Shown: positions 1-8,557, counted from the stretch's first letter. The stretch: 64,000 bases of DNA from Minwuiaceae bacterium (GCA_028278525.1 JANQEE010000029.1:1-64000), one strand, 5' to 3'. The notes: generated by a model not told the origin, from the sequence alone. Program-made: numbers and translations.

Positions 1-25
1 CCACTCGCGCGAGCCCGGAGACTCT

Positions 26-66
26 GTGTCTTTCCAAAAATGCGTCTCGGGACGCATTTTCGAGAG
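26..66. repeat. Small stem-loop repeat, copy 1
   Basis: A perfect 10-bp stem lies at 37-46 and 51-60 (AAAATGCGTC / GACGCATTTT) around a TCGG loop. The stem and its flanks (GTGTCT upstream, GAG downstream) recur with a few changes at 528-567, so this is a repeat family rather than a unique terminator. Only four T residues follow the stem, so termination would be weak. Confidence 0.75.
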
Positions 67-154
67 CCTAGCCGGCCCGCTCCCCCGTCCCAACCACCCA
101 CACCAGGGTACCCTATGGGTGGTTGGGACGGGGGAGCGGACCGGCTAGGCTCTC
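62..154. repeat. Large palindromic element, copy 1
   Basis: Two arms of about 39 bp (62-100 and 116-154) are inverted repeats with one mismatch (C76 against A140). The 15-nt centre contains the palindrome AGGGTACCCT. A second copy in opposite orientation is at 59773-59855. The inner core (from CCGG to ACCCA) is shared, but the outermost bases differ between copies (GAGAGCCTAG here, CCATG there) while staying palindromic in each. No T-run follows and no protein is encoded. It could be a mobile hairpin, a REP-type element, or an RNA or protein binding structure. Confidence 0.85.
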
Positions 155-233
155 TTGAACAGACTCTTAGACCGGGCCGCCGCCGGCGCCTATGATGCCG
201 GTCGATCAGCCATGTCCGAGGGAGGGAGCGACC

Positions 234-527
234 ATGGCCGCCTACGTCATCGCGCACGCGACCATCAAGGACCCGGAGAAACTGAAGGAATACGGCGCCG
301 TCGCCGGCCCGTCGATCAAGGCGGCCGGCGGCGAGCTGATCTCGGCGGCCCATGTCAGCGACGTACTGGCCGGCAGTCACGACCACCAGCGCGCCGTCAT
401 CATCCGCTTCGCCGACGCCCAGGCGGCGCGCGACTGGTATGCGTCCGATACCTACCAGTCGGCGATTCCGACCCGCGAGCAGGCGATGGACGCGGTGTTC
501 ATCCTCGCCGAGGACCCGCCACAGTAA
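234..527 (+). CDS. DUF1330 family protein
   Basis: This 97-residue protein begins MAAYVIAHATIKDPEKLKEY and has the alternating strand/helix pattern of DUF1330, a small dimeric ferredoxin-like (ABM-type) fold. The family has no established reaction. I chose the ATG at 234 because GAGGGAG lies a few bases upstream and the domain starts there; an in-frame ATG at 192 would add 14 residues unlike the family. The gene is flanked by two copies of a small stem-loop repeat, and the large palindrome sits just upstream. The family assignment is firm; the function is unknown. Confidence 0.85.
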   Translation: MAAYVIAHATIKDPEKLKEYGAVAGPSIKAAGGELISAAHVSDVLAGSHDHQRAVIIRFADAQAARDWYASDTYQSAIPTREQAMDAVFILAEDPPQ

Positions 528-567
528 GTGTCTGTCCCAAAATGCGTCCCGGGATGCATCTTTTGAG
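528..567. repeat. Small stem-loop repeat, copy 2
   Basis: This copy starts directly after the DUF1330 stop codon. An imperfect stem at about 539-564 (AAAATGCGTCCC / GGGATGCATCTTTT, with a G-T pair) matches copy 1 at 26-66, including the upstream GTGTCT and the downstream GAG. It could act as a terminator for the upstream gene, but its presence as a related copy points to a dispersed repeat. Confidence 0.7.
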
Positions 568-645
568 CACCATACGGCTTGAGGAACAACGTACGGTGGC
601 ATACGGTGCGGCGGCAGTGTGCTTTCTTTGGGGGACCGGAAGGCC

Positions 646-2283
646 ATGGCGACGCCGACACACGATGCCGGGGCAACGCTCAACCGGCAAATGGGTCCGG
701 TCGCGATGCTGTTCACGGGCCTCAGCATCATCGGCTCGGGCTGGCTGTTCGCGGCGCTCTATACCGCGCAGTTGGCAGGGCCGGCAGGCGTCATTTCCTG
801 GCTGATCGGCGGCGCGGTCACGATTGCGATCGCGCTGGTCTATGCGGAGCTGTCGGGCATGCTGCCCGTCGCCGGCGCGCTGGCGCGCATACCGTATCTG
901 TCGTTCGGACCCGTCGGCGGCTTCATGGCCGGCTGGCTGTGCTGGATCGCCTTCGTCGCCACCGCGCCGCTCGAGGCGATCGCCGTCCTGGACTACGCGT
1001 CGAACTATCTGCCCTGGCTGACGATCAACGAACACGGCGAGCGCATCCTCACGCCGCCGGGCGTCGCGGCGGCGATCGTCATGCTGGCGGTATTCACCGG
1101 GATCAACCTGCTCGGGGTGAAGTACTTCGCCCGCGCGAACACCACGATCACGTTCTGGAAACTGACGATACCGCTCGCCGCGGCGGTACTTCTGATCGTG
1201 TTCGGGTTCCGCTGGGAAAACGTCTACGAGCATGGCGGGTTCGCGCCCTATGGGATTACCGGGATCTTCAGCGCGGTCTCGAGCGGCGGCATCATGTTCG
1301 CCTATTACGGATTCCGAAGCGTCGTCGACATGGCGGGCGAGGCCAAGAATCCCCAGCGCGACGTGCCGATGGCGATCATCGGCACCGTCGTGTTCTGCAT
1401 CGTGCTCTACGTCCTGCTGCAGATCGCGTTTATCGGCGCCATTCCGCCCTCGCACCTGGAAAAGGGGTGGGCCGCAATCACGGAAACCGCCCCCGGCGGC
1501 CCGTTCGCGGCATTCGCTGCGATCCTCGGCCTGCAATGGCTGGCGATCCTGCTCTACGCGGACGCGATCGTATCGCCCGGCGGGACCGGCTTCTCCTTCG
1601 TCGCTTCGACCGCCCGGCTTAACTATGCGATGGCGAAAGCGGGCCAGGTCCCGTCGGTCTTCGCGCGACTCAATCGTTTCCAGGTGCCCGCGTGGAGCCT
1701 GGTCTTTAACTTCCTCGTCGGCATCGTCGTCGTACTGCCGCTGCCGGGGTGGAACCAACTGGTCGAATTCATCAGCACGGCGGCGGTCTTGTCTTTCGCC
1801 TTCGGGCCGATCGCACTGCTCGTCATGCGCTTACAACAGCCTGACCGGCCGCGGCCTTTTCGCGTTCCGGCCGCGACGGCGTTTTCCGCGACGGCCTTCG
1901 TGCTCGCCGGATTTATCGTCTACTGGACCGGCTGGGAAACCAACTGGAAGATCCTGCTTATCGCCCTCGCCGGCCTGGGCGTCATGACGGTGTTGCGCTT
2001 CACGGATCATGGCCATGGCGCGCCGCTGCAACTGAAGGCGACGGCATGGCTGTGGCCCTATTATGCGGGTCTGGCGCTGATGTCTTATCTCGGGAACTAC
2101 GACGGCGGGCTCGGCGTGGTGCCGGACGGGCTGGACATGGCGATCCTGACCGTCTTTTCCCTGGCCATCTTCTGGCTGGCCGTGCGCCTGCGGCTCTCGC
2201 CAGACATCATCGGCGACATGATTGCGGCCGAGCGGGACGAAATCGAGCCGACCGGCTCAGCTCGGCCCGATGACGCCACATAA
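646..2283 (+). CDS. APC-family amino acid permease
   Basis: A 545-residue integral membrane protein with about 12 hydrophobic segments. The N-terminal stretch GLSIIGSGWLFAALYTAQLAG is the conserved first helix (G-S-GWLF/Y) of amino acid-polyamine-organocation permeases, and YAELSGMLPVAGALARIPY is the helix-2/3 signature. The likely role is import of an amino acid or amine across the inner membrane, coupled to protons or by exchange. The substrate cannot be read from the sequence. I preferred the ATG at 646 over a GTG at 619 because the family homology starts at MATPTHDAG and a G-rich ribosome-binding stretch lies before it. The gene is monocistronic. Confidence 0.88.
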   Translation: MATPTHDAGATLNRQMGPVAMLFTGLSIIGSGWLFAALYTAQLAGPAGVISWLIGGAVTIAIALVYAELSGMLPVAGALARIPYLSFGPVGGFMAGWLCWIAFVATAPLEAIAVLDYASNYLPWLTINEHGERILTPPGVAAAIVMLAVFTGINLLGVKYFARANTTITFWKLTIPLAAAVLLIVFGFRWENVYEHGGFAPYGITGIFSAVSSGGIMFAYYGFRSVVDMAGEAKNPQRDVPMAIIGTVVFCIVLYVLLQIAFIGAIPPSHLEKGWAAITETAPGGPFAAFAAILGLQWLAILLYADAIVSPGGTGFSFVASTARLNYAMAKAGQVPSVFARLNRFQVPAWSLVFNFLVGIVVVLPLPGWNQLVEFISTAAVLSFAFGPIALLVMRLQQPDRPRPFRVPAATAFSATAFVLAGFIVYWTGWETNWKILLIALAGLGVMTVLRFTDHGHGAPLQLKATAWLWPYYAGLALMSYLGNYDGGLGVVPDGLDMAILTVFSLAIFWLAVRLRLSPDIIGDMIAAERDEIEPTGSARPDDAT

Positions 2284-2307
2284 GTTCGGCATGTCCGCTC
2301 CGGGCGT

Positions 2308-2778
2308 TTACACGTGGTGGCTGAACCGGCCGCGTCGGGCGTCCTTCATCATGGTTTCAAAGGCGTCGCCGCTGGCGTGGATCAGCGTCTTGTGGTCGCC
2401 GCCCTCAAAATAGACTTCAGGCAGGTCGGCCAGGCTTTCCTCCAGCATCACGTCGACACCGTACGCCTCGCCGACCGGCGGCACGGCGCCCAGGTCGCAG
2501 TCGGTGAAGATCTCGCCGATCTCGGCTTCCGCGGCCAGGCCCAGGCGTTTGCCCGCCAAGGCCTGCAATGTGCCGAGGTCAATCCGGTGCGTGCTGGGAA
2601 CGACCGCCAGGAAGTATCCCAGCTCATGATGGATGACGACGGATTTCACCACGCATTCCCCGGATACGTGCGCCGCCTGCGCCGATTCCGTAGTGGTCAT
2701 CGTGCGCGGGTGCGACACGACATCGTAAGCAATGCCGGCGTCCTTCAGATACGTCTTCAGTTGTGGTGCGATTGCCAT
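2308..2778 (-). CDS. YbaK/EbsC-type aminoacyl-tRNA deacylase
   Basis: A 156-residue cytosolic protein of the YbaK/ProX family, which hydrolyses mischarged aminoacyl-tRNAs in trans. The recognisable elements are the N-terminal YLKDAGIAYDVVSHP, the lysine-containing segment ECVVKSVVIHH (the conserved catalytic-region lysine), and the G-A-V-P-P loop near residue 100. The start at 2778 is preceded by GGGAG on the coding strand; an upstream in-frame ATG adds six residues without a better ribosome site. It converges on the APC permease gene. The tRNA it edits cannot be determined from the sequence. Confidence 0.85.
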   Translation of the reverse strand: MAIAPQLKTYLKDAGIAYDVVSHPRTMTTTESAQAAHVSGECVVKSVVIHHELGYFLAVVPSTHRIDLGTLQALAGKRLGLAAEAEIGEIFTDCDLGAVPPVGEAYGVDVMLEESLADLPEVYFEGGDHKTLIHASGDAFETMMKDARRGRFSHHV

Positions 2779-2981
2779 TGTCGGCTCCCGTATCAATTCG
2801 GCCCCGAACTAGGCTACGACACGATCTTCCGGCACCACGGGAGCGACGTCAAGCAAACCCGGACTTGCGATCGTCGCTGCCCGGGACCTCACGACTGCCG
2901 GAGTGACCAATGCCACAAACGGCAACGGCTTTGCCGACCAGACTAGTTACATCGTTAAGCCGCAATGCAGGAGGTGCCGCC

Positions 2982-3389
2982 ATGGTCTCTATGTCCGTCG
3001 AACTGCACAATATCGAAGGCACACAGGCAGCCATGGGCTGGGCCGGCGGCCACACGATTGTCGTCGACCGGCCGGAGGGCAAAGCGGGCGGCATGGGGCT
3101 CGGCTTCAACGGTGCGCAACTGCTGGCGCTTGCGATTGGCGGATGCTTTTGCAACGACCTGCGCTACGTCGCCCACGAGATGGGCGTCGGGCTCGGCAAA
3201 ATCGCCGTTGCCGTGACCGTCGACCTCGATGGCAATCCGCTTATCGCCACGTCGGCGACGATGGCAGTGACGTGCGAGACAACCGACGGCGCCGACGCCG
3301 AAGCCGTGATCGACCGCGCCAAGGCAAGCTGCATGGTCAGCAACTCGCTCAAACAGGGCGTTCCCGTGACAATCCGGGCCGAGCGTTAG
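2982..3389 (+). CDS. OsmC family protein
   Basis: A 135-residue OsmC/Ohr-like protein. The central GFNGAQLLALAIGGCFCNDL contains the conserved reactive cysteine in a helix (GGCFCND), and a second cysteine near the C-terminus (AKASCMVSNSL) occupies the resolving position. These proteins reduce organic hydroperoxides with a cysteine pair, although many OsmC paralogues have untested roles. The start was set at 2982 because AGGAGG lies eight bases upstream; an earlier in-frame ATG at 2910 would add 24 residues with no domain match. No operon partner is evident. Confidence 0.85.
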   Translation: MVSMSVELHNIEGTQAAMGWAGGHTIVVDRPEGKAGGMGLGFNGAQLLALAIGGCFCNDLRYVAHEMGVGLGKIAVAVTVDLDGNPLIATSATMAVTCETTDGADAEAVIDRAKASCMVSNSLKQGVPVTIRAER

Positions 3390-3461
3390 GCAGCAAAAGC
3401 CTTCCATACTTTTCGATACGGTCTATCTTTCCGGGCTCCTTGGTAGCCGGAAAGAGGGTTG

Positions 3462-4253
3462 ATGCCGGAAGGCCATACCATTCATCGCGCGGCGCGCGAC
3501 CATCGCCGGGTGCTGGCGGGCGAGGTGCTGAGCGTATCCTCGCCGCAGGGGCGTTTCGCGGCGGGCGCGGCTCGGCTGGACGGCCGCCGCTGTCTGGACG
3601 TCGAAGCCTACGGCAAGCACCTGCTGTACCGGTTCGACGGCGGCGACGCGTTGCATATCCATCTCGGCCTGTTCGGCCGGATCAACAAGCACAAACTGCC
3701 ACTTGCCGAACCGCGCGGCGCGGTGCGGGTGCGTCTGGTCGGCCCATCGCATGTCGTCGACATCAACGGGCCGACCATCTGCCGGGTGCTGGACGACCCA
3801 GAGTTCCTGGCGCTGGTCGGGCGGATCGGGCCGGACGTGCTGCGCGCCGATGCGGAACCGGAACGCGCCTACAAGAAAATCGCGAAAAGCCGGGCCGGGA
3901 TCGGTCGCCTGATCATGGACCAGTCGGTCATGGCGGGTCTCGGCAACATCTACCGGACGGAAATCCTGTGGCGCCAGGGCGTTCATCCGGAGACCCCGGG
4001 CCGCTTGATCGACCGCACGACCTTCGACCGCATCTGGGAGGACGCCAAGGCATTGCTTGCCATCGGCGTGCGGCGCAACGCGATCATCACCGTCGACGGC
4101 GCGGCGCCGTCGAAAAGCCGCTACCGCGAACGGGTGAACATCTTCGCCAAGGATCGGTGCCCGGCCTGCAACGGAGCGATCCGGCGCTTCGAGATCGACG
4201 GACGCCGCGCCTTCGTCTGCGAGACCTGTCAGCCGCCGGTCGTTGCCGGTTGA
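3462..4253 (+). CDS. Fpg/Nei-family DNA glycosylase/AP lyase
   Basis: A 263-residue base-excision repair enzyme. Mature Fpg/Nei proteins use the N-terminal proline as nucleophile followed by Glu; here the protein begins M-PEGHTIHRAARDH, which fits the Nei subgroup (PEGHTIHR). The central helix-two-turn-helix segment (MDQSVMAGLGNIYRTEILW) and the C-terminal zinc finger (CPACNG...CETCQ) are present, with four cysteines. It probably removes oxidised pyrimidines and cleaves the AP site. The ATG at 3462 gives the required proline at position 2. The assignment to Nei rather than Fpg comes from the N-terminal motif. Confidence 0.92.
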   Translation: MPEGHTIHRAARDHRRVLAGEVLSVSSPQGRFAAGAARLDGRRCLDVEAYGKHLLYRFDGGDALHIHLGLFGRINKHKLPLAEPRGAVRVRLVGPSHVVDINGPTICRVLDDPEFLALVGRIGPDVLRADAEPERAYKKIAKSRAGIGRLIMDQSVMAGLGNIYRTEILWRQGVHPETPGRLIDRTTFDRIWEDAKALLAIGVRRNAIITVDGAAPSKSRYRERVNIFAKDRCPACNGAIRRFEIDGRRAFVCETCQPPVVAG

Positions 4254-4315
4254 CGGCCGATTGCATTCCGCGCCGCTCTTCCTATGTGACTTATTGACCA
4301 TTCGAGAGGTAGAGC

Positions 4316-5059
4316 ATGAATCCCCAAAGTCTTCTGGATCAGTTTCTCGGCCCGGGCGCGGGCCAAAGCGTCGGCGGCGCGGTGCAGGGCGCCAAGGGCA
4401 AGTTGGCCAACAGCGGATTGGGCGGCGTTGCCGGCGGCCTCGCGGCCGGCGGATTGCTCGGAGTTCTCCTCGGCAATAAGAAAGCGCGCAAGACAGCCGG
4501 TAAGGTCGCCGGCAATGTCGCGGTATACGGCGGCGCGGCGGCGCTGGGCGCGCTGGCTTTCCGCGCTTATCAGAATTGGCAGTCCGGGCAGCAGGCGTCT
4601 CCTCAGTCCGCCCCCCAATCCGCCCCTGCGGCGACGGAGCAAGCGGCGCTGCCGCCGCCGGATTCGAAATTCATGCCCGGCGCCGCGCCGGCCGCCAACG
4701 GCAAGCCGTTCGAGCTGGCGCTGGTCATGGCGATGATCGCGGCGGCCAACGCCGACGGCCATGTCGACGCGGACGAACAGAAGGCGATCTTCGACAAGGT
4801 CGGGGAACTGCCGCTGGAGGCCGAGGACAAGGCGTTCGTGTTCGACGCGCTCGGCAACCCGCCGAGCCTGCAGGACATCGCCGACCTGGCCAATGGGCCG
4901 GAACAGGCGACGGAACTCTATCTCGCCTCCCGCCTCGCCATCGACCCGGACCATCCGATGGAACAGGCCTATCTGGAAGGACTGGCGAGCCGCCTATCCC
5001 TGCCTGCCGAGTTGGTCGGTCACCTGGAGAGCGAAATCACCGCGGCCGCGACGGCGTGA
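4316..5059 (+). CDS. DUF533 / TerB-like membrane-associated protein
   Basis: A 247-residue protein with the YebE-like arrangement. It has an N-terminal MNPQSLLDQFLG, a glycine/alanine-rich hydrophobic stretch (about residues 35-60 and 70-85) that likely associates with membrane, a proline/glutamine-rich linker, and a C-terminal TerB-like helical domain containing the acidic motif AANADGHVDADEQKAI. DUF533 members are widespread and of unknown function. The 3' end overlaps the convergent methyltransferase gene by 23 bases. Family assignment is confident; function is not. Confidence 0.85.
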   Translation: MNPQSLLDQFLGPGAGQSVGGAVQGAKGKLANSGLGGVAGGLAAGGLLGVLLGNKKARKTAGKVAGNVAVYGGAAALGALAFRAYQNWQSGQQASPQSAPQSAPAATEQAALPPPDSKFMPGAAPAANGKPFELALVMAMIAAANADGHVDADEQKAIFDKVGELPLEAEDKAFVFDALGNPPSLQDIADLANGPEQATELYLASRLAIDPDHPMEQAYLEGLASRLSLPAELVGHLESEITAAATA

Positions 5060-5636
5060 CTGCCGGCGCATCGGCGGCGCGGACCGCCGGCCGGTAACAG
5101 TAGACGCCGTTTCGCTTGTGCAGGTAGTCGAACCATCCGGAGCGGCGGATCGACCCCGGCACCCAGCCGGCGACCGGAAACATCCATACGGCCATGACGC
5201 CATCCGGCTTCAGGACGCGGTGCATTTCCGGCAGCAGCCGGTTCAAGGGTAGCGACAGGTAGGGCAACACGCCGAACAGCAGCGCCCTGTCCATGGTGGC
5301 AGTGTCCAGCCCGGTCCTTAACGCATCGCGCTGTACGACCTCGACGTTCCGCAACCCCGCCGCTGCGGCCTTTTCTGTCAGGCGGTCCACATAGGTCGCC
5401 AGCAACTCCATCGCAATCAGGCGGCCCTGCGCGCCGATCATCCGCGCGGCCGGCACCGTGAAAAACCCGGTGCCGGCGCCGACCTCCAGAACGGTCTGCC
5501 CGGGCCGGAGGTCGGCGCCCTGGAGGGTTTTGACCGGATCCGAGAGACGGTGGCGAAGCCGGCTCTCCATGACCCTGCCCGCCGGTTTGAAGAGCCAGTT
5601 GAGCAGCTTCGAGTTGCCCAGGTCTTCCATGTTCAT
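5037..5636 (-). CDS. Class I SAM-dependent methyltransferase
   Basis: A 199-residue methyltransferase. The SAM-binding motif I is clear at about residues 48-58 (VLEVGAGTGFFT), followed by an acidic loop at the second strand (AMELLATY) and the motif IV/VI region (LLFGVLPYL, MHRVLKPDG). The N-terminus (LFKPAGRVMESRLRH) resembles small-molecule methyltransferases of the UbiE-like group. The substrate is unknown. The start is preceded by GAGGGTGAG on the coding strand. It overlaps the DUF533 gene tail to tail. Confidence 0.82.
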   Translation of the reverse strand: MNMEDLGNSKLLNWLFKPAGRVMESRLRHRLSDPVKTLQGADLRPGQTVLEVGAGTGFFTVPAARMIGAQGRLIAMELLATYVDRLTEKAAAAGLRNVEVVQRDALRTGLDTATMDRALLFGVLPYLSLPLNRLLPEMHRVLKPDGVMAVWMFPVAGWVPGSIRRSGWFDYLHKRNGVYCYRPAVRAADAPAVTPSRPR

Positions 5637-5809
5637 CGCTCACCCTCTTTCGTCAACCTATGGCGGCTCTCACGCTGGCGATCGGTTGCGCTAGTATTCC
5701 CCGGGTCTGGGGCCGATTTGCGCCCCCGATCCGGATATTCAGTCCGGGCCGGACACCGCACAATGGTAGCAATGTCGTATCAGCCGGTTGAGTATAGGGA
5801 TCTCCCGCA

Positions 5810-6241
5810 ATGAAAGAACTTGGATTGATCTACCCGATGGTCGCGATGGTCTTGCTGACCTTCGTCGTTCTGATCGCATTGTTTCGGACCCGGACGCGGG
5901 CGGTTAGCGCCGGGGAGATCAGCGTGACCTGTTTCCGCACCTACCAGGGCGCGGTGGAACCGGAATCCTCGGTCAAGCTGTCGCGGCATTTCGCCAACAT
6001 CTTCGAAGCGCCGACCCTGTTCTATATCGCCTGCCTGGCGGCCATGGTGGCCGGCCAGGCGACGGCGGCATTCCAGGCGCTGGCCTGGCTCTACGTCGGC
6101 CTTCGCGCGGTCCATGCGTTCGTGCATACCGGCGGCAATCGGCTGAAGAAACGGATCGCGGTCTATTTCGCAAGCTGGCTGGTGTTGATGGCCATGTGGC
6201 TCTATCTGGCGGTCGGCGTCTCGCTGAGCGGATCGGGATGA
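5810..6241 (+). CDS. MAPEG family membrane protein
   Basis: A 143-residue protein with four predicted membrane helices in the MAPEG arrangement. The motif region after helix 1 (FRTYQGAVEPESSVKLSRHFANIFEAPTLFY) carries the E-x-P helix-2 signature, and ALAWLYVGLRAVHAFVHTGGN matches the R-x-x-H family signature in helix 3. MAPEG proteins are trimeric membrane enzymes that often use glutathione. A bacterial member this short may be a glutathione transferase or may have lost activity. The stop lies one base from the end of the convergent VOC gene. Confidence 0.85.
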   Translation: MKELGLIYPMVAMVLLTFVVLIALFRTRTRAVSAGEISVTCFRTYQGAVEPESSVKLSRHFANIFEAPTLFYIACLAAMVAGQATAAFQALAWLYVGLRAVHAFVHTGGNRLKKRIAVYFASWLVLMAMWLYLAVGVSLSGSG

Positions 6242-6242
6242 T

Positions 6243-6638
6243 CTATCGCGGCCGGCCGAAGAACAGGACGTAGCCGTCGGGGTCCGCAACCTCGAATCCG
6301 CGCAATCCATCTTCCGTATCGCCGAGCGGCCGGGTAAAAGCGACGCTCCGCCCTTCGAACTCGGACGCAAGCGAATCGGGATCCGCGACGTGAACGAATG
6401 CGTCCCACGGCGCCCAAGGGTGGCGCGCACGATTAGGCAGCGGGCCGACATCCTGGGCGACGACCTTCAACATGAGCTGCGTGGCGTCGCGGCCGACCAT
6501 CGCGAAAAACGGCTCTTCCTGCGGCGCCTGGAACCGGGCCTCGAAACCCAGGTGGCGCGTATAAAAAGCGAGGGAATCCGCAAGATCGGAGATGATAAAG
6601 AACGGCGTAGCCGGCCCTAGCTGCGTGAATTCGGACAT
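6243..6638 (-). CDS. VOC-superfamily (glyoxalase/bleomycin-resistance-like) protein
   Basis: A 131-residue protein with two beta-alpha-beta-beta-beta modules typical of the vicinal oxygen chelate fold. The N-terminal module starts TPFFIISDLADSLAFYTRHLGFE and the C-terminal module ends GFEVADPDGYVLFFGRPR, with the conserved D-P-D-G-Y and terminal F. Members include glyoxalases, dioxygenases and drug-binding proteins; nothing here fixes the substrate. GAGGAA precedes the start on the coding strand. It stands alone and converges on the MAPEG gene. Confidence 0.8.
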   Translation of the reverse strand: MSEFTQLGPATPFFIISDLADSLAFYTRHLGFEARFQAPQEEPFFAMVGRDATQLMLKVVAQDVGPLPNRARHPWAPWDAFVHVADPDSLASEFEGRSVAFTRPLGDTEDGLRGFEVADPDGYVLFFGRPR

Positions 6639-6791
6639 GGTTCCTCGCTGACGGGAGATGCATGGGACCTAGCGACACCGCCACTGCCTTGTCAATCGTC
6701 CGGCCAAATTTGTGACGAATGTCATAGAGACCGGCACTGATGTTTTGGTTATCTTCCGACCGGGCGTCAAGCGGATCAAAGGGGATTTAAT

Positions 6792-7808
6792 ATGATCGAA
6801 CCGCTTTCTGACGTACGACAGATTTCCAAACTTGCCTACGGCTTCATGGCGTCAAAGGCGCTGTTCGCCGCGCTGAACGTCGAACTGTTCGGGCATGTGT
6901 CCCGCGGCGCGCGGGACATCGAAACACTATCCAACTTGACCGGCATTCCCGACCATCGCCTGCAGACGCTGATCGCCTCGCTGGTGAGCACGGGCGTGCT
7001 GGTGCGCCAGGGCGGCGGCCTGGCCAACGCGCCGGCAACCGAGACCTACCTGGTGCCGGGGGCGCCCGCTTATTTCGGCGACTATTACCGGTTTCAGATC
7101 GGCGGGCAGATGTACGGCATCATGGATCATCTGGACGCCGGTCTGATAGGCGACGAGGCGGGCCTGGCGCACAACAGGATGAGCGGCTGGCTGTCCGACC
7201 CGAAGCGGGCGGACGATTTCTCCCGCGCGCAACATGCGGGATCGTTGGGGCCCGCGATCATGCTGTCGAAACGGCTCGACCTGAATGGCGCGACGAAACT
7301 GTTGGACGTCGCCGGCGGCACCGGCGCCTATTCGATCGTGTTCTGCCAGCGCAATCCGGGCCTGAACGCGACGATCCTGGATTTCCCGACGGTGATCGAC
7401 GTCGCCCGGCGCTATATCGACGAGGCCGGCATGGCCGACCGCATCGCGCTGAAAAGCGGCGACGCGCGCGAGGCGGCGTGGCCCGACAGCCAGGACGTGG
7501 TGCTGATGTCCTACCTGTTGAGCGCGGTCGACGGCACGGATATACCGGACCTGCTGGCGCGGGCGTTCGCGGCGCTCAAGCCCGGCGGGCGGCTGATCCT
7601 GCATGACTTCATGCTGGACGAGAACCGCTCCGGGCCGAGTTCGGCCGCGTTGTTCTTCCTCTCCTACATCGCGCACCAGCCGGATGCGACATCGTTCACG
7701 GCAGGAGAACTCACCCCAGCCATCGTTGCAGCCGGTTTCGATCAGATTCAGGACGAAACCATGATTCCCGAAATCACCTCGATGATCGTCGCCCGCAAAC
7801 CCGGATAA
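6792..7808 (+). CDS. O-methyltransferase-like SAM-dependent methyltransferase
   Basis: A 338-residue protein with the two-part plan of plant and polyketide-type O-methyltransferases. It has an N-terminal winged-helix dimerisation domain (about 1-100, with GIPDHRLQTLIASLVSTGVL) and a C-terminal Rossmann SAM domain (LLDVAGGTGAYSIVF near 175, LDFPTVIDVARRYI, then GGRLILHDFMLDEN). The substrate is unknown. GGGGA precedes the start. The TauE/SafE exporter follows after 14 bases, so the two are probably co-transcribed. Confidence 0.85.
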   Translation: MIEPLSDVRQISKLAYGFMASKALFAALNVELFGHVSRGARDIETLSNLTGIPDHRLQTLIASLVSTGVLVRQGGGLANAPATETYLVPGAPAYFGDYYRFQIGGQMYGIMDHLDAGLIGDEAGLAHNRMSGWLSDPKRADDFSRAQHAGSLGPAIMLSKRLDLNGATKLLDVAGGTGAYSIVFCQRNPGLNATILDFPTVIDVARRYIDEAGMADRIALKSGDAREAAWPDSQDVVLMSYLLSAVDGTDIPDLLARAFAALKPGGRLILHDFMLDENRSGPSSAALFFLSYIAHQPDATSFTAGELTPAIVAAGFDQIQDETMIPEITSMIVARKPG

Positions 7809-7822
7809 AGCCGGGAGGCGCC

Positions 7823-8557
7823 ATGGCTTTTCCCGAACTCGACATCGCCATGGCAGCAGCCGCCGCGGTTGCCTGTGCCGCAGGGTTGATGCGGGGCTTT
7901 GCCGGGGTCGGGTCCGGCATGCTGATGGCGCCGATCTTCGTACTGCTGTTCGGGCCGGTCGAAACGGTGGCGACGATCATCGTCATGGAGATCGTCGTCA
8001 CCGCGCAGCTTATGCCGGGGGTCCGCCGCGACATCGACTGGCGAACGATCGCGCCGATGGGCACGGTCGCGGCGCTGTTCATGCCGGCGGGCAGTTGGTT
8101 GCTTGTCTCTCTGGACGCAGACGCGATCGGGCGCGGGATGGCGCTGATCGTGCTGGGGTTTTCCGCCGTGCTGTTGACCGGATGGCGATACGAAGGCGCC
8201 AAGCCGCTGCCGGCATCGTTGGGCGTCGGTGCCGTCTCCGGCGTGCTGATGGCCTCGACCAGCCTGGGCAATCCGCCGGTCATGCTGTACCTGCTGTCGA
8301 GCCGCGACAGCTCTGTGCGCAACCGGGCGAACTTCACCGGCTACTTTGCAATCACCCTGCTCGCGCTCATCGCCTGGATGACGGCGACCGGCCTGATCGG
8401 TTGGCCGGCGGTGTTGCGCGCCCTGCTGCTGCTGCCGGTATTCATGGCGGCCGCGTGGCTGGGCGGCCGACTGTTCCGGAAATCCAGCGAACAACTCTAC
8501 CGCCGTGTCGCACTGGGCCTGTTGATCTGTGTCGGGCTCTACGGGCTGCTGCGGTAG
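7823..8557 (+). CDS. TauE/SafE-family (DUF81) exporter
   Basis: A 244-residue integral membrane protein with about eight hydrophobic segments in the duplicated DUF81 layout. Glycine-rich re-entrant-like motifs appear in both halves: GLMRGFAGVGSGMLMAPIFV and ASLGVGAVSGVLMASTSLG. The family exports small anions such as sulfite, sulfoacetate or other organic acids. It follows the O-methyltransferase by 14 bases with a GGGAGG ribosome site. A second TauE/SafE gene is at 55859-56602. The transported compound is unknown. Confidence 0.85.
   Translation: MAFPELDIAMAAAAAVACAAGLMRGFAGVGSGMLMAPIFVLLFGPVETVATIIVMEIVVTAQLMPGVRRDIDWRTIAPMGTVAALFMPAGSWLLVSLDADAIGRGMALIVLGFSAVLLTGWRYEGAKPLPASLGVGAVSGVLMASTSLGNPPVMLYLLSSRDSSVRNRANFTGYFAITLLALIAWMTATGLIGWPAVLRALLLLPVFMAAAWLGGRLFRKSSEQLYRRVALGLLICVGLYGLLR

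Noticed and set aside
62-154. Palindrome as an intrinsic terminator
   Set aside because: The stem is very long and no T-run follows on either strand. The two copies lie in opposite orientations beside genes of different direction, so a dedicated terminator role is unlikely.
499-1758. Long minus-strand open frame opposite the APC permease gene
   Set aside because: The translated product is rich in Arg, Asp and Gly without any domain and mirrors the codon bias of the permease gene on the other strand. It is a GC-rich shadow frame.
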